Made by a program: the position numbers and the translations under genes | DNA from: Luteitalea pratensis | Lineage (GTDB): Bacteria > Acidobacteriota > Vicinamibacteria > Vicinamibacterales > Vicinamibacteraceae | Reading direction: 5' to 3' | Length of the DNA stretch: 64,000 nucleotides | Assembly: GCF_001618865.1 (NCBI RefSeq) | Contig: NZ_CP015136.1 | Span: 5,553,001 to 5,617,000 of the forward strand | Notes under the pieces: model-generated | What the model was told of the DNA's origin: nothing | Seen by the model: only the letters and a program-made list of their open reading frames with translations | Database searches by the model: none | Shown here: one piece after another, positions 55,663-63,649 of the stretch | How the letters are laid out: each line of letters opens with the position of its first letter | Numbering within the stretch: the first letter of the stretch is position 1

Positions 55663-57873
55663 CTACGCCGACAGCAAGGCGCGCAGCTGCGACCAGCGAC
55701 GGCGTGTCTGCTTGCCGCGTACGGCGATCGCCAGCGCCCTGGTCTGCCCGACCAGCACGACCAGGCGCTTGCCCCGCGTCACGCCCGTGTAGAGCAGGTG
55801 ACGCTGCAGCATCGGATAGTGCTGCGTGGTCACCGGAATGACCACCGCGGGGTACTCCGAGCCCTGCGCCTTGTGCACGGTGGTCGCGTAAGCCAGGACG
55901 ACACGATCGAGATCGCCGAAGTCGAACGTGACCGGCCGGCCGTCGAACTCCACGGTCATCGTCTCCTCCTCCACCGCGATGGCGCGGACGACGCCGAGGT
56001 CGCCGTTGTAGACCTCCTTGTCGTAGTCGTTCTCGATCTGCATCACCTTGTCGCCGACCGCGAAACGCTGGCCGTACCGCTCGATGGCGGGAGCGCCGTG
56101 CGGGTTCAACAACCGCTGCAGCGCCTGGTTCAGGGCCTGCGCTCCGAGGCCCCCCCGGTTCATCGGACAGAGCACCTGCACGTCGCGCACCGGATCGAGG
56201 CCGAAGCGCTGCGGGATGCGTTCCGACACGACCTGCAACAGCCGCTGCAGCGCGCGCTCGGCGTCCTCGGCCTCGACGAAAAAACAATCACCCTGCCCCG
56301 ACTGGCTGAACGCGGGCATGTCGCCGGCGTTGATCGCGTGGGCGGCGAGCACGATGCGGCTCTCGGCCGATTGCCGATGGATCTCGGTGAGACGCGCCAC
56401 GGGGACACGCCCGGAGTCGATCACGTCTGCCAGCACCTGGCCAGGACCGACCGATGGCAATTGGTCGACGTCGCCGACAAGCAGCACGCCCATCGTGTCG
56501 GGCACCGCCTGTAGCAGGTGCGCCATCAGGACGACATCCACCATCGAGGATTCGTCGACGACAAGCAGGTCGCCCTCGAGCGGGTTGCCGGCACGCCGAC
56601 GGAAGCGTCCGTCCTGAGGGTTGATCTCCAGCAACCGGTGAATGGTCTTCGCCTCGAGGCCGGTGGCCTCCGTCATGCGCTTGGCGGCGCGACCGGTGGG
56701 TGCGGCCAGCAAGGGGCGCACACCCTTGGCCATGAGGATCGCCAGGATGGCGCGCAGCACGGTGGTCTTGCCCACACCAGGGCCGCCGGTGAGCACCAGG
56801 ACCCGCGCGCCGAGCGCTCGTGCCACTGCCACCCGCTGACTTGGCGACAGCGCCAGCGACAGCTTGCCTTCTGCCCACGGAATGGCGCGGTCGGCGTCGA
56901 TGTCGGGCCACGGCCGCGGCCGGGCGACGAGTTCGGCAAGCCGCGTCGCCACCGTGCGCTCCGACGCATCGAGCGTCGCAAGTGCCAGGATCGGCGTGCC
57001 GTCGATGACCGCCCCCACGACCGTCGCGGCCGCGATTTCCTCGGCAATGGCCTCATCGATCAGCGATGGCGCGAGTTCGACGAGGGACGCGGTACGCTCG
57101 CGAAGCTCCGTGACCGGGAGCGCGCAATGCCCCTGGTCGACCGCCTCGGACAGCACGTGTTGCAGCGCCCCTCGACGACGACTCATCGCGTCGGTGGGAA
57201 CGCCGATCTGGCGCGCGATCTGATCCGCGGTCAGGAACCCGACGCCGCGAATGTCGCGAGCCAGCCGGTAGGGATCCTCGGTCAGCACCTTGACCGCGTC
57301 GGCGCCATAGGTCCGATGGATGCGGACGGCGCGGCTCGTGCTCACACCGTGCGTGTGCAGGAAGACCATGATTTCCCGCACCGCGCGCTGGCCCTGCCAG
57401 TTCTCGACGATGCGGCGGGCTCGCACGTGACCGATGCCGGCGATCTCGAGCAGGCGGTCGGGTTCGCGATCGATCACGTCGAAGACGGCGGTGCCGAAGG
57501 CCGCGACGAGGAGCTTGGCCAGGTGCGGCCCGACACCCTTGATCAGTCCGGAGCCCAGGTAGCGCTCGATGCCTTCGGGCGAGTCCGGCGGCGAGACGCG
57601 GATCCAGTCGGCCTTGAACTGCTGGCCGTGCGTGCGGTCCTGCACCCACGCGCCGGTCGCGTGGACGTGCTCGCCGATGGCGACTTGCGCCGCGTGGCCG
57701 ACGACGGTGGCGGGTTCGCGTCGACTCCGCAGCGCCACGCGGAGGACGCAGAAGCCGCTCTCCGCATCGTGATACGTGATGCGTTCGACCTGTCCGGCCA
57801 CGTACTCGGCCCCCTGGTGGCTGCCAGCCAACAGCGGCGACCGGCCAGCCTGGATCTCGCGGCGGGGGGACAT
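55663..57873 (-). CDS. recD2: RecD2-type 5'-3' DNA helicase
   Basis: 736 residues. The N-terminal OB-like region (QVERITYHDAESGFCVLRV) and helix-hairpin-helix segment (LIKGVGPHLAKLLV, IAGIGHVRARRIV) are typical of RecD2 and absent from RecBCD's RecD. Helicase motif I is TGGPGVGKTTVLRA (about 360-370), motif II LLVVDESSMVD, motif III LLVGDVDQLPSVGPG. The C terminus has YNGDLGVV and ATTVHKAQGSEYPAVVIP. SF1B helicase acting in DNA repair without RecBC. No recBC genes adjoin it. Confidence 0.94.
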   Translation of the reverse strand: MSPRREIQAGRSPLLAGSHQGAEYVAGQVERITYHDAESGFCVLRVALRSRREPATVVGHAAQVAIGEHVHATGAWVQDRTHGQQFKADWIRVSPPDSPEGIERYLGSGLIKGVGPHLAKLLVAAFGTAVFDVIDREPDRLLEIAGIGHVRARRIVENWQGQRAVREIMVFLHTHGVSTSRAVRIHRTYGADAVKVLTEDPYRLARDIRGVGFLTADQIARQIGVPTDAMSRRRGALQHVLSEAVDQGHCALPVTELRERTASLVELAPSLIDEAIAEEIAAATVVGAVIDGTPILALATLDASERTVATRLAELVARPRPWPDIDADRAIPWAEGKLSLALSPSQRVAVARALGARVLVLTGGPGVGKTTVLRAILAILMAKGVRPLLAAPTGRAAKRMTEATGLEAKTIHRLLEINPQDGRFRRRAGNPLEGDLLVVDESSMVDVVLMAHLLQAVPDTMGVLLVGDVDQLPSVGPGQVLADVIDSGRVPVARLTEIHRQSAESRIVLAAHAINAGDMPAFSQSGQGDCFFVEAEDAERALQRLLQVVSERIPQRFGLDPVRDVQVLCPMNRGGLGAQALNQALQRLLNPHGAPAIERYGQRFAVGDKVMQIENDYDKEVYNGDLGVVRAIAVEEETMTVEFDGRPVTFDFGDLDRVVLAYATTVHKAQGSEYPAVVIPVTTQHYPMLQRHLLYTGVTRGKRLVVLVGQTRALAIAVRGKQTRRRWSQLRALLSA

Positions 57874-58084
57874 GGGGGCTTGAGGCTTGAGGCTTGAGGC
57901 TTGAGGCTTGAGGCTTGAGGCTTGACGCCTACGGATTACGGATTACGGCTCAGGCATGACTCGAGCCCTGAGCCCTGAGCCTTGAGACCTGAGCCTTGAG
58001 ACCTGAGACCTGAGACCTGAGACCTGAGACCTGAGACTTGAGACTCGAGACTTGAGACTTGAGACTGAGACTGAGACCTGCCCT
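57874..58084. repeat. Long degenerate tandem array (GCTTGAG / GAGACCT units)
   Basis: Seven GGCTTGA units are followed by mixed CCCTGAGCC units and at least ten (C/T)TGAGAC(C/T) units, filling the entire gap between recD2 and the oxidoreductase gene. There is no gene and no conserved spacer-repeat structure. Confidence 0.88.
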
Positions 58085-59086
58085 TCACGCATCCAGCGCG
58101 ACCGTATTGCCGCTGCGCGCCGCCTGCAGCAACGCGGTGAGGGTGTCGACATTGTCGAGGCTGTCCTCGAGGGTCACGAGCGGTGCGCGACCCGCCCGGG
58201 CCGCGTCGCGGACGTCGTCCACCTCACCCTGGTAGAGGAGCGGCCCGTCGACGGTGACGGTATAGGCCTCGTTCGCCTTCATGACCTCGATCGTCTCGGT
58301 GGGCTCCGGCTTGAACGGATGCCGTACCAGCAGCCGTCCCTCGCTGCCGATGATCTCGACCTCGGTCTTGAAGGGTGACTCGAAACTGCTGTGCACTTGC
58401 GCGACGACGCCGCCGGGGAACTGCAGCTGTCCGAAGAAACTGAGGTCGATCTCCCCCGCGCCCCAGTTCGCGACCGCCTGCACGGAGAGCGGACGGTGGC
58501 CGACGATCGTGCGCGCGAACGACACCGGATAGCAGCCGACGTCCCACAGGCTCCCACCGCCGAACTCGGGAACGAGGCGGGTGTCGAACGCCCGGTCCAG
58601 GACGAACGAGAACGTACCACGCACCCCCTGCAGCCGTCCGATGGTGCCATCGTGCGCCAGTTCACGCGCCCTCGCGACCAGCGCATGATGGCGATACATG
58701 AACGCCTCGGTGATGACCACGTCATGCGTGCGCGCCGCCGACATCAGCACGCGGACACCCGCACCGTCGAGCGAGATCGGCTTCTCGACGAGCACGTGCT
58801 TCCTGGCTTCGGCCGCTTTCACCGCCCACTCGACGTGCATCGAGTGCGGCAGCGGGATGTAGACGGCGTCGATGTCGGGATCGCCGAGCAGTGCCTCGTA
58901 GCTGCCGTACGCTCGCGCGATCCCCTGCGTCTCCGCGTAGGTGCGGGCACGTTCGACGCTGCGCGAGGCGATGGCCAGCAATTGGTGTCCATTGGACGCC
59001 AGCGGCCCGACGAGGGCGCGGTTGATACGGGCAACGCCGAGGATGCCCCAGCGGAAGGGTGCAGGCGATTCGGTCACAGGCAGCAT
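58085..59086 (-). CDS. Gfo/Idh/MocA-family NAD(P)-dependent oxidoreductase
   Basis: 333 residues from the ATG at 59086 (MLPVTESPAPFRWGILGVA); the frame open upstream runs through repeats. Rossmann motif: WGILGVARINRALV. The family motif EKPIS occurs in HVLVEKPISLDG, with DIDAVYIPLPHSMH before it. The C-terminal alpha/beta domain includes FGGGSLWDVGCYPVSFAR. Likely acts on a sugar or polyol. It is an isolated gene; the substrate cannot be assigned. Confidence 0.9.
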   Translation of the reverse strand: MLPVTESPAPFRWGILGVARINRALVGPLASNGHQLLAIASRSVERARTYAETQGIARAYGSYEALLGDPDIDAVYIPLPHSMHVEWAVKAAEARKHVLVEKPISLDGAGVRVLMSAARTHDVVITEAFMYRHHALVARARELAHDGTIGRLQGVRGTFSFVLDRAFDTRLVPEFGGGSLWDVGCYPVSFARTIVGHRPLSVQAVANWGAGEIDLSFFGQLQFPGGVVAQVHSSFESPFKTEVEIIGSEGRLLVRHPFKPEPTETIEVMKANEAYTVTVDGPLLYQGEVDDVRDAARAGRAPLVTLEDSLDNVDTLTALLQAARSGNTVALDA

Positions 59087-59091
59087 CGTAC

Positions 59092-59155
59092 TCAAGAATG
59101 CTGGAATGCCGAGAATGCTGGAATGCCGAGAATGCTGGAATGTCGAAATGCCGGG
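59092..59155. repeat. AATGCTGGAATGCCGAG tandem array
   Basis: Three units of about 19 bp (AATGCTGGAATGCCGAG-like) followed by a decayed one. It lies just upstream of the oxidoreductase start. Confidence 0.85.
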
Positions 59156-59165
59156 TGCTCGAGGC

Positions 59166-59186
59166 GGCGCGCTCGGCGAGCGCGCC
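59166..59186. repeat. Class A-like perfect hairpin
   Basis: Stem GGCGCGCTC/GAGCGCGCC with a GGC loop. It lies 21 bp left of the inverted pair at 59207-59290. Confidence 0.85.
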
Positions 59187-59206
59187 CAACCATCCCGATT
59201 GACGAC

Positions 59207-59290
59207 GGTAGGGACGGCTCTCTGAGCCGTCCATCTCCGAAGCCATGATGGTCGGCTTCCAGGCGAGGGCCCGCTCGGAGAGCGGGCCCT
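59207..59290. repeat. Class A inverted hairpin pair (core I)
   Basis: The left hairpin has GGTAG and the perfect stem GGACGGCTC/GAGCCGTCC (59212-59232). The right has the perfect stem GGCCCGCTC/GAGCGGGCC (59268-59288). The 35-bp spacer, read on the minus strand, contains CTGGAAGCCGA and TCATGGCTTCGGAG. The same words occur in the spacer at 63507-63541. Confidence 0.92.
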
Positions 59291-59324
59291 CCCTTCGTGC
59301 GCAACGAGGCATAATCCCGGAAGC

Positions 59325-60089
59325 ATGTCCTCTCCTTCGGGATCTCCTGCCGTTCGGCCGACGAGGGTGCAGTTGCTGGTGACGTGCCTGGTCGACCACT
59401 TCTCGCCCGACACGGCCGAGGCGGTGGTTCGCGTGCTCGAGCGGGAGGGCGTCGAAGTCGTCGTGCCCGAGGACCAGACCTGCTGCGGGCAGCCAGCCTG
59501 CAATGCGGGAGCAAGGGCGGATGCGGTCGCGATGGCCAAGCACACCATCGCCGTCCTCGAGCGTGACCCCAGCCCGGTGGTGATTCCGTCGGGGTCGTGC
59601 ACGGACATGCTCGTGCACCAGGCACCGGCGCTGCTTGCCGGTGAGCCCGAGTGGGCCGAGCGCGCCCGCACCGTCGCCGCCAGGACCTACGAGTTCACCC
59701 AGTTCGTTGTCGACGTCCTCGGCGTGACCGATCTGCCATGCACGGCATCGGGCACGCTGGCCTACCACGCGTGCTGCCACGGGCTGCGCGGCGTCGGCAT
59801 CGACGCGCAGCCGCGACGGCTGCTCGAGCACGTCTCCGGCGCCAGGGTGGTACCCCTTCCCGAGCACGACACGTGCTGCGGTTTCGGCGGGCTGTTCGCG
59901 ATCAAGATGCCCGACATCTCTGGCGCGATGCTCGAGCGCAAATGCCGGCAGATTGCCGCCGCCGGCGCCGACACGATCGTCGTCACCGACGTGAGCTGTG
60001 CGATGCACATGCAGGGCGGTCTGGATCGGCAGGCGCAGGCGGTGCGCGTGCGGCACATCGCCGACATCCTCGCGGGCGGGACGGCATGA
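59325..60089 (+). CDS. lutA: LutA-type CCG-domain Fe-S subunit of lactate oxidation
   Basis: 254 residues. Two CCG domains: CCGQPACNAG in the first and CCGFGGLFAIKMPDIS in the second, with HACCHGLRG between; these bind an iron-sulfur cluster or act in heterodisulfide-type electron transfer. LutABC oxidise L-lactate to pyruvate. The stop overlaps the lutB start by 4 bp (ATGA). Confidence 0.9.
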   Translation: MSSPSGSPAVRPTRVQLLVTCLVDHFSPDTAEAVVRVLEREGVEVVVPEDQTCCGQPACNAGARADAVAMAKHTIAVLERDPSPVVIPSGSCTDMLVHQAPALLAGEPEWAERARTVAARTYEFTQFVVDVLGVTDLPCTASGTLAYHACCHGLRGVGIDAQPRRLLEHVSGARVVPLPEHDTCCGFGGLFAIKMPDISGAMLERKCRQIAAAGADTIVVTDVSCAMHMQGGLDRQAQAVRVRHIADILAGGTA

Positions 60090-61531
60090 GCCACGCGGCG
60101 CCATTGCCGTTCTACGCCCGGGCTCAGGAAGCGATCGCGGACCGGCAGTTGCAGACGGCCCTCGATCGCGCGACGACACGCATGGTGGTCGCCCGCAAGC
60201 AGGCCATCGGCCTCATCGCCGACGGCGAGGCTGCCCGCGACCACGCGCGACAGATCCGGGCCCACACGATCGCGAACCTCGATCGCTACCTCGATCAGTT
60301 CGTCGAACGCGCCACGGCGGCCGGTGTGCACGTCCATTTCGCCAGTGATGCCGAGACAGCCACGACCCTCGTGGTCGACATCGCACGCCGCAACGGCGTC
60401 AGGCGCGTCGTCAAGGGCAAGTCGATGGTGTCCGAGGAAATCGAGCTGAACCACGCGCTCGAGGCTGCCGACATGCGGGTGGTGGAAACCGATCTCGGCG
60501 AGTACGTCATTCAACTCGACAAGGACGTACCGTCGCACATCATCGCGCCCATCATCCACAAGACGAAAGAACAGGTCGCCGAGACGTTCCGTCGCGAACT
60601 GGATGCCAGTGACGCCGACGTGGCCGACATCCCGCAGATGACGGCCTTCGCACGACGCATGTTGCGAGCCGAGTTCCTAGCAGCCGACATGGGGATCAGC
60701 GGCGTGAACTTCGCCGTCGCCGAGAGCGGCAGCCTGTGCCTCGTCGAGAACGAAGGCAACGGGCGACTGTCGACGACGGTACCGCGGCTGCACGTGGCCC
60801 TGATGGGCATCGAACGGATCGTACCGACCGCCGCCGACCTGGCGGTGTCGCTCCGCGTCCTCGCCCGCAGTGGCACCGGCCAGGCCCTCACGGTCTACAC
60901 CAACATCATCACCGGCCCGCGGCGCGCCGACGATCCGGACGGCCCGTCCGAGGTGCACGTCGTACTCGTGGACAACGGCCGCTCGAACATGCTCCGAACC
61001 GAGCTCGAGGAAATCCTCTACTGCATCCGCTGCGGAGCCTGCCTGAACGCCTGCCCGGTGTACCAGGAGATCGGCGGCCATGCGTACGGGAGCGTCTATC
61101 CGGGGCCTGTCGGCGCCGTGTACACGCCGGGCGCGTTCGGGCTCGGGCCGTGGGCTGATCTGCCGCAAGCGAGCAGCCTGTGCGGGGCCTGCAAGGAAGC
61201 GTGCCCGGTGCGAATCGACATCCCGCGGATGCTGCTCGCCCTGCGCGCCCGCGCCGAGGAAGGCGGGCACACGCCGCGATGGGTCGGCCAGGGGTTACGC
61301 GTGTTCCGCTTTGTCGCGACCAGGCCACGGCTGTACCGGTTCGCGTCGGCGGCGGCGCGGCGCGTGTCGCGATGGTTCGGTCCCACTGGCTTCGACCGCC
61401 TGCCGGGGCCGCTCGCCGGCTGGACGCGGCATCGACACTTCCCTGCGATGGCAGCCGAGACCTTCACCGCGCGAAGACGGCGCCTGGGCCGGTCCCGCCT
61501 TCGCCTCCGGCTTCGGCGGGGCAAGCCATGA
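60086..61531 (+). CDS. lutB: LutB-type Fe-S protein of lactate oxidation
   Basis: 481 residues from the ATG at 60086. The LUD domain has KGKSMVSEEIELNHALE and GISGVNFAVAESGSLCLVENEGNGR. Two 4Fe-4S motifs follow: CIRCGACLNACPVYQEIGGH (about 312) and CGACKEACPVRIDIP (about 366). The final 20 residues are Arg/Leu-rich (RRRRLGRSRLRLRLRRG). They are encoded by a CCGCCTTCGCCTCCGGCTTCGGCGG palindrome related to the 49170 repeat, so the tail probably comes from repeat insertion. It overlaps lutA and lutC by 4 bp each. Confidence 0.92.
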   Translation: MSHAAPLPFYARAQEAIADRQLQTALDRATTRMVVARKQAIGLIADGEAARDHARQIRAHTIANLDRYLDQFVERATAAGVHVHFASDAETATTLVVDIARRNGVRRVVKGKSMVSEEIELNHALEAADMRVVETDLGEYVIQLDKDVPSHIIAPIIHKTKEQVAETFRRELDASDADVADIPQMTAFARRMLRAEFLAADMGISGVNFAVAESGSLCLVENEGNGRLSTTVPRLHVALMGIERIVPTAADLAVSLRVLARSGTGQALTVYTNIITGPRRADDPDGPSEVHVVLVDNGRSNMLRTELEEILYCIRCGACLNACPVYQEIGGHAYGSVYPGPVGAVYTPGAFGLGPWADLPQASSLCGACKEACPVRIDIPRMLLALRARAEEGGHTPRWVGQGLRVFRFVATRPRLYRFASAAARRVSRWFGPTGFDRLPGPLAGWTRHRHFPAMAAETFTARRRRLGRSRLRLRLRRGKP

Positions 61532-62223
61532 CCAGCGATCTGTTTCCACCTGCGCTGCGGGATAAGCTGAAGCCGTCGGGGCCGACCGTGCCGCATCCGG
61601 GCTCGTTCCCTTTCGCACCGATGCCAGACGGTGCGGACGCCGCGATCGCGCAGTTCACCGACGCATGCGAAACCGTCGGTGGTCGCGTGTCACGCGTCGC
61701 CAACGCCGCCGAGGCAGCTGACATCGTGCTCGCCTATCTCGAGGCGGCCGAGTGGATGAGGCCTGGTCAACCTGGACCGGCCCCGTTCGTGGCCTGGGAT
61801 GCGGACCACCTGCCACTGCCGGACGTGCTGTCGGTCGTGGAGGCGCGGGGCGCAAAGCGGCTCGATGCTTCGGTCCATGCCGAGCAGGCAACGCGCGACG
61901 ACGATTGCCGCCGCCTCGATGCGGCGATCGTCGGCATCACCGGTGCCGACGCGGCGTTGGCTGACACGGGATCGGTCGGGCTCGTCCACGGAAGCGGACG
62001 GGCACGACTCGTGTCCTTGCTGCCGCCCGTGCACGTGGCGCTCGTGCCGGTAGAACGCCTGCACGCGACGCTCGGAGCGTTGTTGGCCGCCGAGCCGGAC
62101 CTGCTGCGCGCGGCGGCCAACGTCGTGTTCGTCACCGGGCCGAGCCGGACGGCTGACATCGAGATGACTCTCACCCGTGGCGTGCACGGGCCGCGCATCG
62201 TGCACGTGGTGTTTGTCGGATGA
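61528..62223 (+). CDS. lutC: LutC-type LUD-domain protein of lactate oxidation
   Basis: 231 residues. The LUD domain has AAIVGITGADAALADTGSVGLVHGSG, LLPPVHVALVPVERLH and a C-terminal VFVTGPSRTADIEMTLTRGVHGPR. That last motif is diagnostic for LutC. It completes lutABC, with 4-bp overlaps on both sides, including one with the next small ORF. Confidence 0.92.
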   Translation: MTSDLFPPALRDKLKPSGPTVPHPGSFPFAPMPDGADAAIAQFTDACETVGGRVSRVANAAEAADIVLAYLEAAEWMRPGQPGPAPFVAWDADHLPLPDVLSVVEARGAKRLDASVHAEQATRDDDCRRLDAAIVGITGADAALADTGSVGLVHGSGRARLVSLLPPVHVALVPVERLHATLGALLAAEPDLLRAAANVVFVTGPSRTADIEMTLTRGVHGPRIVHVVFVG

Positions 62224-62753
62224 CGGTGAGTGGTGCGCCCGAAGCAACCAACTCGCGAGAACGCGCCGTGCGCGCCGCCGGACTGGTCGTCTCCAGCGCG
62301 GGATGCGCGGCGTTGCTCTGGCTGTTCGTCCACCAGCCGACCAACCTGCAGGAACTCGCCGGCGGCGTCGCCGCCTCGGTGGGCGCGTACCAGATCAACC
62401 AGGCGGACTTCGATCAGGGCAGGCAGTTCTTCGCGGGAGACAAGTTCGTCGAGGCACGCGCCGCGTTCGCGCGCGCCGACCCGGCGTCCCGTCACGCCAT
62501 CACCCAGTTCTACATCGCCTACAGCTACTACAGGCAGGGCTGGGGCCGCGTCTACAGTGACGACACGCTGTTTGCCCGGGGGCTCGAGGCGGTGAACCGC
62601 GCGATGACGCTGGCGCCCGGCGGTCTCCTTCGCGTCGACGATGCTGCGCTCGACATGAAGTCCGCCGACGAACTCAAGGCCGAACTCGAGCGTGGACTCA
62701 CGCGCGACGCCTCCGATTTCAATCCGTTGCGCGTGCTGAGGCAGCGGCGATGA
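62220..62753 (+). CDS. Membrane-anchored TPR-like protein, unknown
   Basis: 177 residues. One N-terminal helix (AAGLVVSSAGCAALLWLFV) is followed by helical hairpins reminiscent of TPR units (FDQGRQFFAGDKFVEARAAFARADP, TQFYIAYSYYRQGWG, FARGLEAVNRAMTLAP). It is probably a periplasmic scaffold. It overlaps lutC and the next membrane protein by 4 bp each, so it is part of the same transcript. Confidence 0.7.
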   Translation: MTVSGAPEATNSRERAVRAAGLVVSSAGCAALLWLFVHQPTNLQELAGGVAASVGAYQINQADFDQGRQFFAGDKFVEARAAFARADPASRHAITQFYIAYSYYRQGWGRVYSDDTLFARGLEAVNRAMTLAPGGLLRVDDAALDMKSADELKAELERGLTRDASDFNPLRVLRQRR

Positions 62754-63649
62754 GCGGCCACGAGATCGCACGTGCTGACGAAGGCCGGGCTCGGCCACCT
62801 TCGCGCGACGCGCTTCGGCGCCCAAGGGGAGCCGGCCCTACCATCGGCAACGATGCGCACTTGCGCGCCGGGCGCGAGGCCTTCGTGTTGCCGCTGTTGC
62901 TGATCGGCGTTGCAGCGGGAGGTGGCTTCCGCAGCAGCATCACCGACGGCGCGTGGCGATTCCTGCCGCCGACGCCGATGGCGCTCGTGCTCGGGTTGCT
63001 GCTGGTCGGCATGCTCGTGCGCACCGGCGTACTCGTCCCATGGGCGCTGCTCGGGCCGCAGCGATCGGGGCTGGCCAACGCCAATGGCGCGATGCTGCTG
63101 GGGACGCTGCTGCTGGCCTCGGCGCAGGTGTTCACGGCTCTGTCACCGGAATCGGGACTGCTGCAGGTCCTCGCATCGGTCTTCTTCCTGCTTCTGCTGC
63201 TCAACACCCTGGCCGCGCAGCCGACGCGCGCCCGCGCGATGCAGAGTCTCGGCGTGGTCCTGTTGTCGGCCTTCGTGCTCAAGTACGTGGTGCTCGACTC
63301 GCTGTACGCTCCGGAAGGCAGCCTGGCGCGCAAGGTCGTGACGACGCTGATCGAAGGTGTGTCGCTCGGTGCGCTCGGCTACACGGCACACGGCGCGGCA
63401 ACGGCGTACGTGGCGTTCGTGGTCGTGCTCGCCTACCTGTTCGCGCTCGTGCTGTTGCCTGGAGACGAGATGACCACAACGGTAGGGCCCGCTCTCCGAG
63501 CGGGCCGTCAACTGGAAGCCGATGGTCATGGCCTCGGAGTTGGCCGGCTCGGAGAGCCGGCCCTACCAGGAGAGCCGGCCCTACCAACCGTCACCGCGAC
63601 GCCCGCCAGCGACGCACGACTGGCACCGCCACGTCCGGACGATCGCTGA
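62750..63649 (+). CDS. Multi-pass membrane protein with repeat-encoded ends, unknown
   Basis: 299 residues as an open frame. Residues 45-240 hold about six membrane helices (VLPLLLIGVAAGGGF, ALVLGLLLVGMLV, LLQVLASVFFLLLLL, YVAFVVVLAYLFALVLL). Residues about 12-34 (EGRARPPSRDALRRPRGAG) are translated from the class A core II element at 62783-62842. The last ~55 residues (TVGPALRAG, LGEPALPGEPALP) come from the inverted pair at 63481-63585 and beyond. The native protein was probably shorter at one or both ends. Function unknown. Confidence 0.65.
   Translation: MSGHEIARADEGRARPPSRDALRRPRGAGPTIGNDAHLRAGREAFVLPLLLIGVAAGGGFRSSITDGAWRFLPPTPMALVLGLLLVGMLVRTGVLVPWALLGPQRSGLANANGAMLLGTLLLASAQVFTALSPESGLLQVLASVFFLLLLLNTLAAQPTRARAMQSLGVVLLSAFVLKYVVLDSLYAPEGSLARKVVTTLIEGVSLGALGYTAHGAATAYVAFVVVLAYLFALVLLPGDEMTTTVGPALRAGRQLEADGHGLGVGRLGEPALPGEPALPTVTATPASDARLAPPRPDDR
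62783..62842. repeat. Class A element with core II inside a coding region
   Basis: GGCCGGGCTC, then GGCCACCTTCGCGC, ACGCGCTTCGGCGCCCAAGG and a closing GAGCCGGCCCTACC. It is nearly identical to 48822-48876 and lies in frame with the membrane-protein gene. Confidence 0.88.
63481..63585. repeat. Class A inverted hairpin pair (core I) plus partial third copy
   Basis: The left perfect stem is GGCCCGCTC/GAGCGGGCC (63486-63506) after GGTAG. The right perfect stem is GGCCGGCTC/GAGCCGGCC (63542-63562) before CTACC. A half-copy with GAGCCGGCCCTACC ends at 63585. The spacer contains CTGGAAGCCGA and TCATGGCCTCGGAG, shared with 59207-59290. Confidence 0.92.

Noticed and set aside
57874-58084. Possible CRISPR-like array
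   Set aside because: Units are only about 7-9 bp, contiguous and drifting, with no unique spacers of constant length and no cas genes.
63481-63585. Class A hairpins as ordinary rho-independent terminators
   Set aside because: Stem-loops are strong, but no copy is followed by a run of T and several lie inside or upstream of genes, so intrinsic termination is not supported.
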